Below, piece after piece: positions 27,981 through 37,969 of a stretch of DNA of 64,000 nucleotides. Both the position numbers and the translations under genes were made by a program. The stretch is from positions 1-64,000 of the forward strand of contig CANCZH010000001.1 of the NCBI GenBank assembly GCA_947382445.1, read 5' to 3'. Within the stretch, counting starts at the first letter, position 1. The number at the start of each line of letters is the position of its first letter. The notes beneath the pieces are model-generated. The model had not been told where the DNA came from, made no database searches, and saw only the letters and a list, made by a program, of their open reading frames with translations. The stretch comes from an uncultured Clostridium sp. (lineage in GTDB: Bacteria > Bacillota_A > Clostridia > TANB77 > CAG-508).

Positions 27981-29012
27981 ATGAATTTTGATGATGAAAA
28001 TTTTGATGAAAACTTATTAGTACCAAATTTAAAAAATGAGGAAGAGGAAAATCAAGAAGTTTCATTAAGACCTAAAAAGTTAAATGAATATATTGGTCAA
28101 ACTAAAGTTAAAGAAAATATGAAAATATGTATTGAAGCTGCTAAAAAAAGAGGACAACCATTAGACCATGTTTTACTATATGGACCTCCTGGACTTGGTA
28201 AAACAACTCTTGCTAATATTTTAGCAAATGAAATGAATGCAAATATAAAAGTAACATCTGGTCCAGCAATTGAAAAGCCAGGGGATTTAGCTGCAATATT
28301 AACTAATTTATCTGAAAATGATGTTTTGTTTATAGATGAAATACATAGAATGAACAGGAATGTTGAAGAAATTTTATATCCAGCGCTAGAAGATTACACA
28401 CTTGATATTATTATTGGAAAAGGACCAAGTTCAAGGTCTATTCGTTTAGATTTACCTAAATTTACTCTAGTTGGTGCTACTACTAGAGCAGGAAGTTTAT
28501 CAACGCCTCTTCGTGATAGATTTGGAATTATAAATAGACTTGAATTATATGATGCAGAAGATTTAGATACAATAGTAAGAAGGTCAGCAGACATTTTAGG
28601 AATTAATATAAGTAAAGATGCTTCTATGGAAATCGCAAAACGTTCTAGAGGAACACCAAGGATTGCAAATAGATTATTAAAAAGAGTTGCTGATTTTGGA
28701 TTAGTTTTGGGTGATGGAGATATAACAATAGAAATTGCTAAACTTGCATTAAATAAATTAGAAATAGATGATTTAGGATTAGATAATACAGACAAAAAGA
28801 TATTAGAATCTATAATCTATAATTATAAAGGTGGACCAGTTGGAATAGATACATTGACTGCTACAATTGGAGAAGAGAGTGGAACAATAGAAGATGTGTA
28901 TGAGCCATATTTATTACAAATTGGTTTTATAGCAAGAACACCTAGAGGAAGAATAGTTACTCCAATTGCCTATGAACACTTAGGTATTGAATATATTGAT
29001 AAGAAAGGTTAG
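27981..29012 (+). CDS. ruvB: Holliday junction branch-migration ATPase RuvB
   Basis: RuvB is the AAA+ motor of RuvABC. It has [12 protein letters not shown] (about 28), Walker [11 protein letters not shown] (about 66-75), Walker [11 protein letters not shown], and the C-terminal winged helix with TPRGRIVTP. At 343 residues it is normal. ruvA and ruvC are not in the window. It lies 14 bases after ispG. Confidence 0.96.
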   Translation: MNFDDENFDENLLVPNLKNEEEENQEVSLRPKKLNEYIGQTKVKENMKICIEAAKKRGQPLDHVLLYGPPGLGKTTLANILANEMNANIKVTSGPAIEKPGDLAAILTNLSENDVLFIDEIHRMNRNVEEILYPALEDYTLDIIIGKGPSSRSIRLDLPKFTLVGATTRAGSLSTPLRDRFGIINRLELYDAEDLDTIVRRSADILGINISKDASMEIAKRSRGTPRIANRLLKRVADFGLVLGDGDITIEIAKLALNKLEIDDLGLDNTDKKILESIIYNYKGGPVGIDTLTATIGEESGTIEDVYEPYLLQIGFIARTPRGRIVTPIAYEHLGIEYIDKKG

Positions 29013-29041
29013 TTTGAAGATATTTTAAACTAGATTAAGTA

Positions 29042-30529
29042 ATGAGATTCAAAAAAGTAAAGGAAATATTATTAATTATTTTTATAGCTATAATTTGTTT
29101 TTCAAATATTTTTCCAAATACAATAGGAAATTTAGATGAACTATGGAATTACAATTTTGCTAAAAATATATGTGATGGACTAGTACCATATAAAGATTTC
29201 AATATGGTACAAATGCCATTATTAGCTGGAATATGTTCTATATTTTTAAAAACATGTGGCAATCAATTAATTGTTATGAGATTTTTAGCTGTATTACTGA
29301 TGTCAATGATATTTTTCTTTGCATATAAGATATTAGAAATAGTAACAAATGAAAATATTGCAAAATTGTTATTAATAGGATTACTTGTATTATATAAAGA
29401 TATTTTATGTATTGATTATAATTATGCAGTTTTACTTATTACTCTTATTTTAGTATATATAGAATTGAGAAATAATGAAAAAAATTTTTGGAAATCTAGT
29501 TTTAAATATAACTTAATGGTAGGAATAATAGCAGGATTATCAATTTTATGCAAGCAAACTACTGGTATTGCTATATCAATGGCATGCATAGGATACAAAG
29601 TTTTTGCTATTAGAAACAAGAATAATATTAAGATACTTTTAAAAATAGCATTTACTAGATTACTGGGAGTAGTAATTCCTATGAGTATATTCATAATATA
29701 CTTAATTATAAATAATGCAGTATTAGACTTTTGGGATTATACGATTTTAGGATTAAAAACATTCTCAAATAAAATTTCATATTCAAATTTATTTGATGAT
29801 AGCTTAGTATTAACGATTTTGGCTGTTAGTGTACCAGTAGCTTTAATTGTTATGGGATTAATGTTATTTATAAAAAAAGAAGACTCAAAAGTATATATCT
29901 TTTTTGCATATTCAATTTCTAGTTTTGTAGTTACTTTTCCAATTTCAGATAAAATTCATTTTTTAACAGGAAGCTTAGTTACAATTTTAGCTATTGTTTA
30001 TATTTTATATGATACATTTATACATAATAAAAAATATAGTAAAAAAATTAAAATAATAAGTTATGGAATATATTCATTTGCAACTGTTTTTTGTATGTTA
30101 GTTTTAATATTTTCTTCAATAAGGAATATAGAAACAAAATATATTAGAGTTAGTAAAGAAAAAGAATTATCTCATTTTATTAATATCCCTGAAAATCAAG
30201 GATTAAAATCAAGAATCTTTGAAATTGATAACTATATCTTAGAAAATAAGAAACTTGGAAAAAATGTTTATATATTAGATGCAGAAGCGGTAATTTATAC
30301 TATTCCAATAGATATTTATAATAAAGATTATGATATGTTTTTAAAAGGAAATTTAGGATATAAAGGAGAAAAGGGGATAATAGATAGAATAAATAATGAA
30401 GAAAATGCTATTTATTTAATAAAAAAAGATTATTTAAATTGGCAAAACCCAAATGAAGTAAGAGAATATATAATAGATAATTTAAAATTGATAGATGATA
30501 TTTCAATATTTTATGTTTATGAAAAATAG
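29042..30529 (+). CDS. Polytopic membrane protein, GT-C glycosyltransferase-like
   Basis: This 495-residue protein has about ten hydrophobic helices. The first external loop holds NLDELWNYNFAKNI, with an acidic pair resembling the catalytic Asp/Glu of PMT/ArnT-type GT-C transferases that use lipid-linked sugars. The C-terminal 120 residues form a soluble external domain. Substrate unknown. It starts at ATG 29042 directly after ruvB and is 6-18 bases before queH. Confidence 0.65.
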   Translation: MRFKKVKEILLIIFIAIICFSNIFPNTIGNLDELWNYNFAKNICDGLVPYKDFNMVQMPLLAGICSIFLKTCGNQLIVMRFLAVLLMSMIFFFAYKILEIVTNENIAKLLLIGLLVLYKDILCIDYNYAVLLITLILVYIELRNNEKNFWKSSFKYNLMVGIIAGLSILCKQTTGIAISMACIGYKVFAIRNKNNIKILLKIAFTRLLGVVIPMSIFIIYLIINNAVLDFWDYTILGLKTFSNKISYSNLFDDSLVLTILAVSVPVALIVMGLMLFIKKEDSKVYIFFAYSISSFVVTFPISDKIHFLTGSLVTILAIVYILYDTFIHNKKYSKKIKIISYGIYSFATVFCMLVLIFSSIRNIETKYIRVSKEKELSHFINIPENQGLKSRIFEIDNYILENKKLGKNVYILDAEAVIYTIPIDIYNKDYDMFLKGNLGYKGEKGIIDRINNEENAIYLIKKDYLNWQNPNEVREYIIDNLKLIDDISIFYVYEK

Positions 30530-30547
30530 AAAGGAATGAAACAAAAA

Positions 30548-31582
30548 ATGAAATTATTAATGCATACTTGTTGTGCTCCATGTAGTGTATATTGCATAGA
30601 TTCGTTAAGAAATGAGGGAATAGAGCCAGTATCTTTCTGGTATAATCCTAACATTCATCCATATATTGAGTATAAAACTCGTAGAGATACTTTAATTCAA
30701 TATAGTGAAATGGCGAATTTTAAATTAATTATAAAAGAAGAATATGGATTAAGAAGTTTTTGTGAAAATGTAATTACTGATTTAGAAAATAGATGTGTTA
30801 ATTATTGCTATAAAGTACGTTTAGAAGAAACTGCTAAATATGCAAAAGAAAATGGTTATGATGCATTTACATCAACTTTATTTGTTAGTCCATATCAAAA
30901 ACATGAAGAATTAAAAAGAGTATGTGAAGAGATTGCTAAAAAATATGATATAGAATTTTTATATAGAGACTTTAGAGTGGGGTTTAGAGAAGGACAAGCT
31001 AAAGCTAGAGAATTAGAATTGTATATGCAAAAATATTGTGGTTGTGTTTTTTCAGAATACATAGCCAACGATGACCACAAAAGTTTAAAGCATATAACTC
31101 CAAATGGATATGAATATCAAAAAGAACCAAGATTACAAGTAAAAAGGATAGAAAATAAAGATGATTATATGGAAATGCTTTTAGAGGCAGATCCTTCAGA
31201 AAATATGATACGTAAGTATCTAAGTGATTCTGATGTATATGCATTAAAAAGAGAAGATGAGATAATTTGTATTGCAGTCATTTTGCCTATTTCTAGGAAA
31301 ACTCTAGAGTTAAAAAATATAGTTACAAAAGAAGAATTTAGAAATAAAGGATATGCAAAAATATTATTAAAATCATTATGCGGTAATTATAAACAAAAAT
31401 ATGATAAAATGCTAGTAGGAACAACAGAGAACAATATCCCATTTTATGTTAAACAAGGATTTGATAAATATGAAAAAACAATAAAGAATTTTTTTATAGA
31501 TAATTATGATGAAGAAATAAAGGATGGAGAATTAGTTTGTACTGATATGATATATTATTCAAAAAATCTAAAAAAGAGATAG
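30548..31582 (+). CDS. queH: Epoxyqueuosine reductase QueH fused to a GNAT domain
   Basis: QueH performs the last step of queuosine synthesis in tRNA. Its four-cysteine pattern is visible: HTCCAPC near residue 6, NRCVNYCYKVR near 84 and YCGCVFSEY near 164. From about residue 195 the chain continues into a GNAT N-acetyltransferase domain, with EEFRNKGYAKILLKSL and NNIPFYVKQGF. ATG 30536 is also in frame but abuts the AAAGGA site, so ATG 30548 is given. No other queuosine gene is in the window. The role of the fused acetyltransferase is unknown. Confidence 0.85.
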   Translation: MKLLMHTCCAPCSVYCIDSLRNEGIEPVSFWYNPNIHPYIEYKTRRDTLIQYSEMANFKLIIKEEYGLRSFCENVITDLENRCVNYCYKVRLEETAKYAKENGYDAFTSTLFVSPYQKHEELKRVCEEIAKKYDIEFLYRDFRVGFREGQAKARELELYMQKYCGCVFSEYIANDDHKSLKHITPNGYEYQKEPRLQVKRIENKDDYMEMLLEADPSENMIRKYLSDSDVYALKREDEIICIAVILPISRKTLELKNIVTKEEFRNKGYAKILLKSLCGNYKQKYDKMLVGTTENNIPFYVKQGFDKYEKTIKNFFIDNYDEEIKDGELVCTDMIYYSKNLKKR

Positions 31583-31655
31583 ATAATGGAGGTTCATGTA
31601 GAGTTAAAAAATAAAATTTTATATAATTTATTTAATAATAGAAGGAGAATTTTAT

Positions 31656-32465
31656 ATGATAACAGATATTGATATAAACAAGCTTAAAAATTTTAAGGAT
31701 TATCCATTTAAATTAACATTAACTGAAAATATGAAAGAACTGATTGAAAGTATAGTTATTAATGGAATTATAACTCCTTTAATAGTTAGAAAAGTAGATG
31801 ACTTATATGAAATCATATCTGGACATAGAAGAAAGTATGTAGCTGAGCTTTTAAACATTAAGAAAATACCTTGTATTGTTAAAGAAATGAATGATAATGA
31901 GGCAATTTTAGCAATGATAGATTGCAATATAGATAGAGAAAATATACTGCCAAGCGAAAGAGCTTTTGCATATAAAATGAAACTGGAAGCAATAAAAGTT
32001 CAAAGTAAAAGAATCTTTGTTTTTGATGTAACTCCTAAAGAATGGAAATTAGAAAATATAGAATTTACTAATGAAAGAAATATAAAAAAGATCAATAATT
32101 ATATAAGATTAACGAATTTAATTCCAGAATTATTAGAGTTGGTGAATGTTGGAAGAATGGCTTTTAGCCCTGCATTAGAATTATCATACTTAACTAAAGA
32201 AAACCAGAATATAGTTAGAGATTTTATTGAGATGGAGGATGCAACTCCCACAGTTGGACAAGCAATAAGAATGAAAAAATTAGAATTAGATGGAAAATTA
32301 AATGAAGAAGTTATAGAACAAATTATGTTAGAAGAGAAATCAAATCAAAAAGAAAAATTTACTATGCCATATGATCAACTAAGAAAATATTTACCCAAAG
32401 AATATACTAATAAACAAATAGAAAAAGTTAGTTGTAGATTATTGGAGAGCCATTCTAAAAAGTAA
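31656..32465 (+). CDS. ParB-like nuclease-domain protein
   Basis: The N-terminal ParB domain (about 1-100) shows PFKLTLTENMKELIESI, ITPLIVRK and the SGHRRKYVAELL box. The rest (100-269) is helical without a clear centromere-binding domain. Such proteins are common on integrative elements and plasmids rather than at the chromosomal parAB locus. No ParA is adjacent. An AGAAGGAG site precedes the ATG. It opens the accessory stretch up to about 38 kb. Confidence 0.8.
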   Translation: MITDIDINKLKNFKDYPFKLTLTENMKELIESIVINGIITPLIVRKVDDLYEIISGHRRKYVAELLNIKKIPCIVKEMNDNEAILAMIDCNIDRENILPSERAFAYKMKLEAIKVQSKRIFVFDVTPKEWKLENIEFTNERNIKKINNYIRLTNLIPELLELVNVGRMAFSPALELSYLTKENQNIVRDFIEMEDATPTVGQAIRMKKLELDGKLNEEVIEQIMLEEKSNQKEKFTMPYDQLRKYLPKEYTNKQIEKVSCRLLESHSKK

Positions 32466-32564
32466 ATTATATTAGTATTAGTGATAGCTACTTATTTTAA
32501 ATGTAGAAATAGCAATTTTTGATAGAATTTTATTAAAAGATGAAGAAGAAAGGAAAAATAAAAA

Positions 32565-33764
32565 GTGATTAATATAAATGGAAAACAATGGGATCAAATA
32601 ACTAAAGAAGATATAGAAATTTTATTAGAAGGCGATAATGATGAAAATTTCTTTTTTGAATACAAAAATGATGATGTGGATAATAAAAAATTAATAAAAG
32701 AAATCTCTGCTTTTTCAAATACTTATGGTGGTTATATAATAATAGGAGTTGATGATGATAAGAAAATATCGGGGTGTAGTAAATGGAATGAACAAAAAAT
32801 TCATACAACTATACATGACTCTATAACACCAATTCCTAACTTTGATGTAAAAAAAGTAAGCATAGATGAGGAGAAAAATATTTATATAATAAAAATTGAA
32901 GAAGGAAGCCATCCAACTTATATTACAAACACAGGTAAAATATATGAAAGAGTTTCATCTGGTTCATTTCCAATAAACGAATCTTCAAAATTAATACAAC
33001 TATATTATAAGAGAGAAGATCAAAACAAAAAAATAAAGAGTAAAATTGAAATTGACGATATTAATAATGTAAACAATTTACCAAATAATTTATGTGGATA
33101 TGTAGATGTAGGCTTTTCGATAACTGTTAATGATTCAAAGAAACTACAGAAAAAGATATTTAATATTGATTTAGAAGAATTATCTAAAGAGATAAAAAAA
33201 GATAATAAGTATTATAATGTAACTAGAGTAGGATATTCTGTAGTTATAGTATTAGGAAAAAGTGAATGTACACAGAATGGAAATAAGGTATTGACTAATG
33301 CAGGTATTAATAATTTTATAGAAATTATGGAAGATGGTAGTGTTAGATGTAGAGCAATACTATCTGCTGACGAAAATAATAAGGTAAATATAAGTAATAT
33401 GTTGATACTTATTTATTTTAAAGAAGTGTATGCGAAAATTATTGGAGAAGAAATCTATAAAGACTTTATAAGTGCTTATAAATATGAAAAACTAACTGTA
33501 TTGAAACAATTTGAGCCATATTTTAATTTTGATAATAATCAACCAAAAGAAGAAATAGAGAAATTTGAAACATATATGAAAAACCATCTAGAAAAATATG
33601 GTGAAAATCTTATTATTACTGGAAATAGAATACCCAAAAGTGAGTATATGTATATTGATAAAAAAATTTTTGATAATTGTAATATAGAATTTAATAAAGA
33701 TAATTTGCTTTCTGAATTATTTCATACAGAGTATTTTATGCTTGGTTTTATAGATGAATTGTAA
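32565..33764 (+). CDS. AlbA_2 / Schlafen-like putative nucleic-acid-binding protein
   Basis: The N-terminal domain (about 5-130) has the AlbA_2 signature: FFFEYKNDD, KEISAFSNTYGGYIIIGVDDD and a GSFPINESS segment. The rest has no motif I recognise. The start is GTG 32565, and the ribosome binding site is weak. Such proteins are often transcriptional regulators or defence-linked. Neighbours are ParB-like and RhuM genes. Confidence 0.75.
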   Translation: MININGKQWDQITKEDIEILLEGDNDENFFFEYKNDDVDNKKLIKEISAFSNTYGGYIIIGVDDDKKISGCSKWNEQKIHTTIHDSITPIPNFDVKKVSIDEEKNIYIIKIEEGSHPTYITNTGKIYERVSSGSFPINESSKLIQLYYKREDQNKKIKSKIEIDDINNVNNLPNNLCGYVDVGFSITVNDSKKLQKKIFNIDLEELSKEIKKDNKYYNVTRVGYSVVIVLGKSECTQNGNKVLTNAGINNFIEIMEDGSVRCRAILSADENNKVNISNMLILIYFKEVYAKIIGEEIYKDFISAYKYEKLTVLKQFEPYFNFDNNQPKEEIEKFETYMKNHLEKYGENLIITGNRIPKSEYMYIDKKIFDNCNIEFNKDNLLSELFHTEYFMLGFIDEL

Positions 33765-33791
33765 ACAAAAATAATGAGAGGAGGATATTAA

Positions 33792-34787
33792 ATGGATAAT
33801 GAATTAGTTGAACGAAATAATGATATAATATTTTATACAACTGATGATGGACAAGTTGAAATAGAAGTTAGACTTGAAGACGAAAATGTTTGGCTTACAC
33901 AAAATGCTATGGCAGAACTGTTTGATACAACAAAGCAAAATATAAGCCTACATATAAAAAATATTTTTGAAGAAAATGAACTAAATGAAGATTCAGTTGT
34001 CAAGGAAAACTTGACAACTGCTTCAGATGGTAAAAATTACAAAACAAAATTTTATAATTTAGATTTAATTATATCAGTTGGATATCGTGTAAAATCAATT
34101 CGTGGTACGCAATTTAGAATATGGGCCAATAAATTAATAAAAGAATATCTAATAAAAGGATATAATTTGAATGTTGATAGGTTTAAAAATAATGGTGGTG
34201 GAGTATATTTTGAAGAAGTACTAGAAAAAATTAGAGATATTCGTTCATCGGAAAAGGTATTTTGGAGAAAAATTTTAGATATTTATGCTACAAGCGTTGA
34301 CTATGATGCAAAAGATGAAAAAACAAAAGAATTTTTTAAAACTGTTCAAAATAAGATGCATTATGCAGTTCACGGAAGTACTGCAGCAGAAGTGATTTTT
34401 AATAGAGTAGATAGTGAAAAAGAAAATATAGGATTAACTAATTTTAAAGGAAATATTCCTACGAAATCAGAAACAGAGATTGCGAAAAATTATTTATCAG
34501 AAAAAGAATTAGACATGTTGAATAGAATGGTGTCAGCATATTTAGATGTTGCAGAAATTAATGCATTAAATATGCACCCTATGACAATGAAAGATTGGAT
34601 AAAAGAATTAGATGGATTTTTAACTATGACGCATAAAGAAATATTAGAAGGAGCAGGAAAAATATCTCATGAAAAGGCTTTAGAAAAAGCATATCAAGAA
34701 TATGATAAGTATATGAAATCCCATCTGACTCAGGCAGAAAAGGATTATCTCGAAATTATGGGAGAGGACATTAAAAAATTAAAATAA
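33792..34787 (+). CDS. rhuM: RhuM family protein
   Basis: The 331-residue protein has the RhuM pattern: VRLEDENVWLTQNAMAELF, the DTTKQNISLHIKNIF helix-turn-helix, NLDLIISVGYRVKS and GTQFRIWANKLIKEY (about 100-117). Family members are found in pathogenicity islands and mobile elements, and their biochemical role is not settled. A GAGGAGG site precedes the ATG. A second, truncated copy lies at 36035-36265. Confidence 0.88.
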   Translation: MDNELVERNNDIIFYTTDDGQVEIEVRLEDENVWLTQNAMAELFDTTKQNISLHIKNIFEENELNEDSVVKENLTTASDGKNYKTKFYNLDLIISVGYRVKSIRGTQFRIWANKLIKEYLIKGYNLNVDRFKNNGGGVYFEEVLEKIRDIRSSEKVFWRKILDIYATSVDYDAKDEKTKEFFKTVQNKMHYAVHGSTAAEVIFNRVDSEKENIGLTNFKGNIPTKSETEIAKNYLSEKELDMLNRMVSAYLDVAEINALNMHPMTMKDWIKELDGFLTMTHKEILEGAGKISHEKALEKAYQEYDKYMKSHLTQAEKDYLEIMGEDIKKLK

Positions 34788-34801
34788 TTTTGTGACCATA
34801 A

Positions 34802-35372
34802 TGCCTTATCGCAGAGGAGACATCAAATTATGACCGAAAAAGTTTTGCAGAAACAGTCGCACTTCAACATAACAAAGAAACAGAAAAGCAAATAAGATTA
34901 GGTAGGTCAGTTCAAAATTTAGAATTAAAGCCATATAAAAATGGAAATCAAGAAGAAATTAAATTTATATATAATTTGAAAAAAGAAGTTTATCAAAAAT
35001 ATGTAGAAGAAATATATGGAGAATGGAACGAAGAAAATCAGAAAAAGTTATTTGCTAAATTTATGAAAGAAAATTCAAAAAATATAGAACTTATATATTT
35101 AAAAGATGTGCTAACCCGGATTTTACAATGGAAAGGAAAAAGATAATAATACTTTTGAAATAGGTAATATTTGTGTTAAACCAGAATATCAAAATAAGGG
35201 TATTGGAACAGCAGTATTAAAAGAAATTCTATTTGGACATAAAGGACAAAACATAAAATTACAAGTATTTAAAATAAATGAAAAAGCAATTAAATTATAT
35301 GAAAAAATGGGGTTTGAAAAAATTGATGAAATAAAAACCCATTATATTATGAAAAATAAATCTATTATATGA
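34802..35372 (+). pseudogene. GNAT acetyltransferase with a +1 CGG site and no clear start
   Basis: The frame is open from 34802 and enters a GNAT domain at about 34910: IYNLKKEVYQKYVEEIYGEW, then VLT, an in-frame CGG at 35117, and with C skipped GFYNGKEKDNN, GNICVKPEYQNKGIGTAVLKEIL and NEKAIKLYEKMGF, ending at TGA 35370. The zero frame would stop at about 35144. The acetyl-CoA loop QNKGIG is intact after the shift. No ATG, GTG or TTG is in frame before the domain, and the upstream 35 codons (SNYDRKSFAETVALQ) look like a remnant of another gene. It may be a decayed fusion or use a rare start. This stretch of nearly 700 bases between the RhuM and GNAT genes holds nothing else I can name. Confidence 0.6.
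35117..35119 (+). other. CGG codon, +1 frameshift site 4 (GNAT gene)
   Basis: The zero frame reads CTA ACC CGG ATT TTA CAA TGG. The restored frame reads CTA ACC (C) GGA TTT TAC AAT GGA and continues for 84 codons of GNAT sequence. Confidence 0.65.
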
Positions 35373-35476
35373 ATACTAACTATATGAATGTCAAGAGATT
35401 TTGTAAAAAACTTAAACATATTCTTTTTATAGAGAAATAACACAATTAGTAAATAATTTGAAAGTGAGATTGTGAA

Positions 35477-36034
35477 ATGAAAGATTTAGGAACAAGAACT
35501 TTGGAAACTAAAAGACTTATATTAAGAAAATATGAATTGAACGATACAGAAGAACTTTTTAATAATAGTTACATAACTGATGAAATTATGGCTAAAAACA
35601 TGAGTTGGTCACCTTGTAAAACAATTGAAGAGCAATATAATATAATAAAAAAATGGGTGGATAGTTATGCAAACAATGATTATTACAGATGGTTAATTGT
35701 ATTAAAAGAAACAGGAGAATTAATTGGAGGGATAGATGTTTGCAACTTGTATAAAAAGAAAAATTATGGTGAGATAGGATATTGTATTTGGTCAAAATAT
35801 TGGAATAGAGGGTATGCAACAGAAGCATTAAGAAGAGTAATAGAGTATCTTCTTATTGATTGTGACTTTCACTTAGTTGAAGCACACCATGCAGGATATA
35901 ATCCAGCAAGTGGTAGAGTTATGGAAAAAGCTGGAATGAAAAAAGATGCTGAACTTAGAGAAAGAAGATTAGATAAAAATACTGGAATTTATACTCCGCA
36001 GATTTATTATTCTATTTTAAAAAGTGAGTTGTAG
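35477..36034 (+). CDS. GNAT N-acetyltransferase, RimJ/RimL-like
   Basis: The 185-residue protein begins TLETKRLILRKYELND, typical for RimJ/RimL-type acetyltransferases. It has IGGIDVCN, EIGYCIWSKYWNRGYATEAL as the acetyl-CoA loop (about 92-111) and NPASGRVMEKAGM. The substrate may be a protein N-terminus or a small molecule and cannot be read. GAAAGTGAGATTG lies upstream. It sits in the accessory stretch beside the RhuM genes. Confidence 0.88.
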   Translation: MKDLGTRTLETKRLILRKYELNDTEELFNNSYITDEIMAKNMSWSPCKTIEEQYNIIKKWVDSYANNDYYRWLIVLKETGELIGGIDVCNLYKKKNYGEIGYCIWSKYWNRGYATEALRRVIEYLLIDCDFHLVEAHHAGYNPASGRVMEKAGMKKDAELRERRLDKNTGIYTPQIYYSILKSEL

Positions 36035-36265
36035 ATAGAATATAAATTTAAATTATATGATGTCAATGTGGCAACAATAAATGAGCATATAGCTAATATT
36101 TATAAAGATAATGAAATTGAAAAAGAAGCAACTATTAGAAATTTTCTAATAGTTCAAGAAGAAAGTACTAGAGATGTATCAAGAAACGTTGCACATTATA
36201 TTACAGAGGAAAAACATTATTCAAAAAATATAGAAAAGGATAAAATAAGATTTTCAAATTATTAG
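36035..36265 (+). pseudogene. Truncated RhuM-family remnant
   Basis: The frame read from 36035 gives LYDVNVATINEHIANIYKDN, VQEESTRDVSRNVAHY and then an unrelated end. This matches the helix-turn-helix part of RhuM proteins (FDVDVRTINEHIKNIY, REVSRNxxHYNLDMIIS) but breaks off exactly where NLDMIIS should begin. A GTG at 36068 could start a 65-residue product, without a good ribosome binding site. It is most likely a gene fragment left by recombination. It has no CGG codon, unlike the five +1 genes. Confidence 0.6.
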
Positions 36266-36289
36266 TAAATAGTAGGGAGATGTGTTAAG

Positions 36290-36547
36290 ATGAGAAATAA
36301 AGAGATTAGAGAACTTAAAGGTGCTAATATGGATATTGATTTAGTTAGTGAAAGTGTTGATTGGAAGCAAACCATTTGTCCATGGAATGAAATCGAAAAT
36401 ACAAAAGAACATAAATGTGCTATAAAAGATACTTCTATTTGCAAATATTTTTGCGGAATTAAATATTTGGATAGTGTACTTTGTAGTTATCCATATGAAA
36501 ATTTAGATGTGTTAAGCGAAGATGAAATAGATAGGAAAATGAAATAG
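36290..36547 (+). CDS. Small cysteine-containing protein of unknown function
   Basis: The 85-residue frame starts at ATG 36290 with GGGAG about 11 bases upstream; ATG 36332 is an alternative. It has six cysteines, in CPWNE, KCAIKDTSICKYFCG and LCSYPY, spaced as in small metal-binding proteins. I recognise no family. It is followed 29 bases later by the DUF5131 gene, which is also cysteine-rich. Confidence 0.6.
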   Translation: MRNKEIRELKGANMDIDLVSESVDWKQTICPWNEIENTKEHKCAIKDTSICKYFCGIKYLDSVLCSYPYENLDVLSEDEIDRKMK

Positions 36548-36576
36548 TTAATTACAATTTAAAGGGAGTGTTTACT

Positions 36577-37290
36577 ATGGCAATGTGGAATCCTTGGCGA
36601 GGATGTAAAAAATGTAGTGATGGATGTTTATATTGCTATATTCATAAAGGTGATTCAAAAAGAAATGTTAATACTAATGAAATTGTGAAAACAAAAGATT
36701 TTGATAAACCAAAAGAAAAACTAAAAAACGGAAATTACAAAATGAAGTCAGGAATTGTTTATTTATGCTTTTCTACTGATTTCTTAATTGAAGAAGCAGA
36801 TGAGTGGAGAAATGACTGTTGGAAAATGATAAAAGAAAGACAAGATTGCACTTTTCTATTTCTTACTAAAAGAATTGATAGATTTATTAAGTGTATTCCA
36901 AATGACTGGAATGATGGTTATGATAATGTAGTTGTATGTTGCACTATTGAAAATCAAAAGAATACTGACTATAAATTGTCCATATTTAAAGACTTGCCTA
37001 TAAAACATAAATGTATTACAGCTCAACCATTACTTGAAAAGATAGATATTGAAAAATATCTTGATAACATAGAGTTAGTTGTAGTTGGTGGAGAATCAGA
37101 TATACATGCTAGACCACTTGATTATGACTGGGTATTAAGTATTAGAGAACAATGTGTAAGAAAAAATGTTGAATTTGAATTTAGACAATGTGGAACTTAT
37201 TTTATAAAAGATGGAAAACAATATAAATTACAAACGAAAGATTTGTGCAAACAAGCTAAATTAGCAAATATTAATTATAAAAAGCAGTGA
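36577..37290 (+). CDS. DUF5131 / phage Gp37-Gp68-like protein
   Basis: The 237-residue protein begins MAMWNPWRGCKKCSDGCLYC, the cysteine signature of this phage-associated family. Later blocks are VYLCFSTDFLIEEADEWR, FLFLTKRIDRF and VVVGGESDIHARPLDYDWV. The TIM-barrel-like pattern suggests a relation to radical SAM proteins, which is inference. ATG 36577 is chosen over GTG 36568 because GGGAG lies about 8 bases upstream. It supports a mobile origin for this stretch. Confidence 0.82.
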   Translation: MAMWNPWRGCKKCSDGCLYCYIHKGDSKRNVNTNEIVKTKDFDKPKEKLKNGNYKMKSGIVYLCFSTDFLIEEADEWRNDCWKMIKERQDCTFLFLTKRIDRFIKCIPNDWNDGYDNVVVCCTIENQKNTDYKLSIFKDLPIKHKCITAQPLLEKIDIEKYLDNIELVVVGGESDIHARPLDYDWVLSIREQCVRKNVEFEFRQCGTYFIKDGKQYKLQTKDLCKQAKLANINYKKQ

Positions 37291-37408
37291 TTTTTGATTA
37301 TAATATATAATAATGTAGACGGCGAATTGGGAGAAGATTTAAATATTAAGATTTTATTAATAATTCTAAATGAGTTGAGAGAATAAAATTGTGTAAGGAA
37401 TTTAAAAT

Positions 37409-37945
37409 ATGAAATTAATTAATAAACAATATATAGATAAATATAATAATGAAGATTATGTGTGGTATGCTTGTTATGGTTCTAATATCAATTATGAAAG
37501 ATTTATGTATTATATAAATGGAGATATAAGTGGAAAATATAGTACAATTAATGGCTGTATTGATAAGTCAGAACCATTAGAAGAAAGAAAATACATATTT
37601 GAATGTCCTATATATTTTGCTGGGAATAGTAAAAAATGGGGAGGAGGAGGCTTTGCTTTTTTAGATTATGAGCATAAAGGGAAAAGCTATGGAAAAATTT
37701 ATAAATTAAAAATGAGTCAGTTTAGAGGAGTATTAGAACAAGAGCAAAGATGCAAATTATATGATGCAACATTATTAGTTGACTATATTGATGATTTACC
37801 AATATTTACTTTTACAGCGAAACATAAATTATATGATTTATTACAAGACCCAAGTTTTCAATATAAAGAAGTTATAAAAAATGGACTACTAAATTTATAT
37901 GATGATATGGATAGTATTCAAATAGAAGAATATTTAAAAAATTAA
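37409..37945 (+). CDS. Putative gamma-glutamylcyclotransferase-fold protein
   Basis: The 178-residue protein contains WYACYGSNINYERFMYYING (about 19-38), where YGSN is the substrate-loop motif of GGCT-fold proteins. FAGNSKKWGGGGFAFLD and YGKIYKL follow. The catalytic Glu of true GGCTs cannot be placed with confidence. The ribosome binding site AAGGAA is weak. Context is accessory. Function not known. Confidence 0.55.
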   Translation: MKLINKQYIDKYNNEDYVWYACYGSNINYERFMYYINGDISGKYSTINGCIDKSEPLEERKYIFECPIYFAGNSKKWGGGGFAFLDYEHKGKSYGKIYKLKMSQFRGVLEQEQRCKLYDATLLVDYIDDLPIFTFTAKHKLYDLLQDPSFQYKEVIKNGLLNLYDDMDSIQIEEYLKN

Positions 37946-37969
37946 ATAAAGGAGGAATAAGATACTAAG

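Noticed and set aside
31587..31673. 28-codon frame between queH and the ParB-like gene
   Set aside because: It overlaps the ribosome binding site of the next gene and has no support beyond being open.
34830..34895. 21-codon frame MTEKVLQ... with GAGGAG upstream
   Set aside because: It has a fair start site but ends at once and is not in the GNAT frame; it is probably chance within a remnant.
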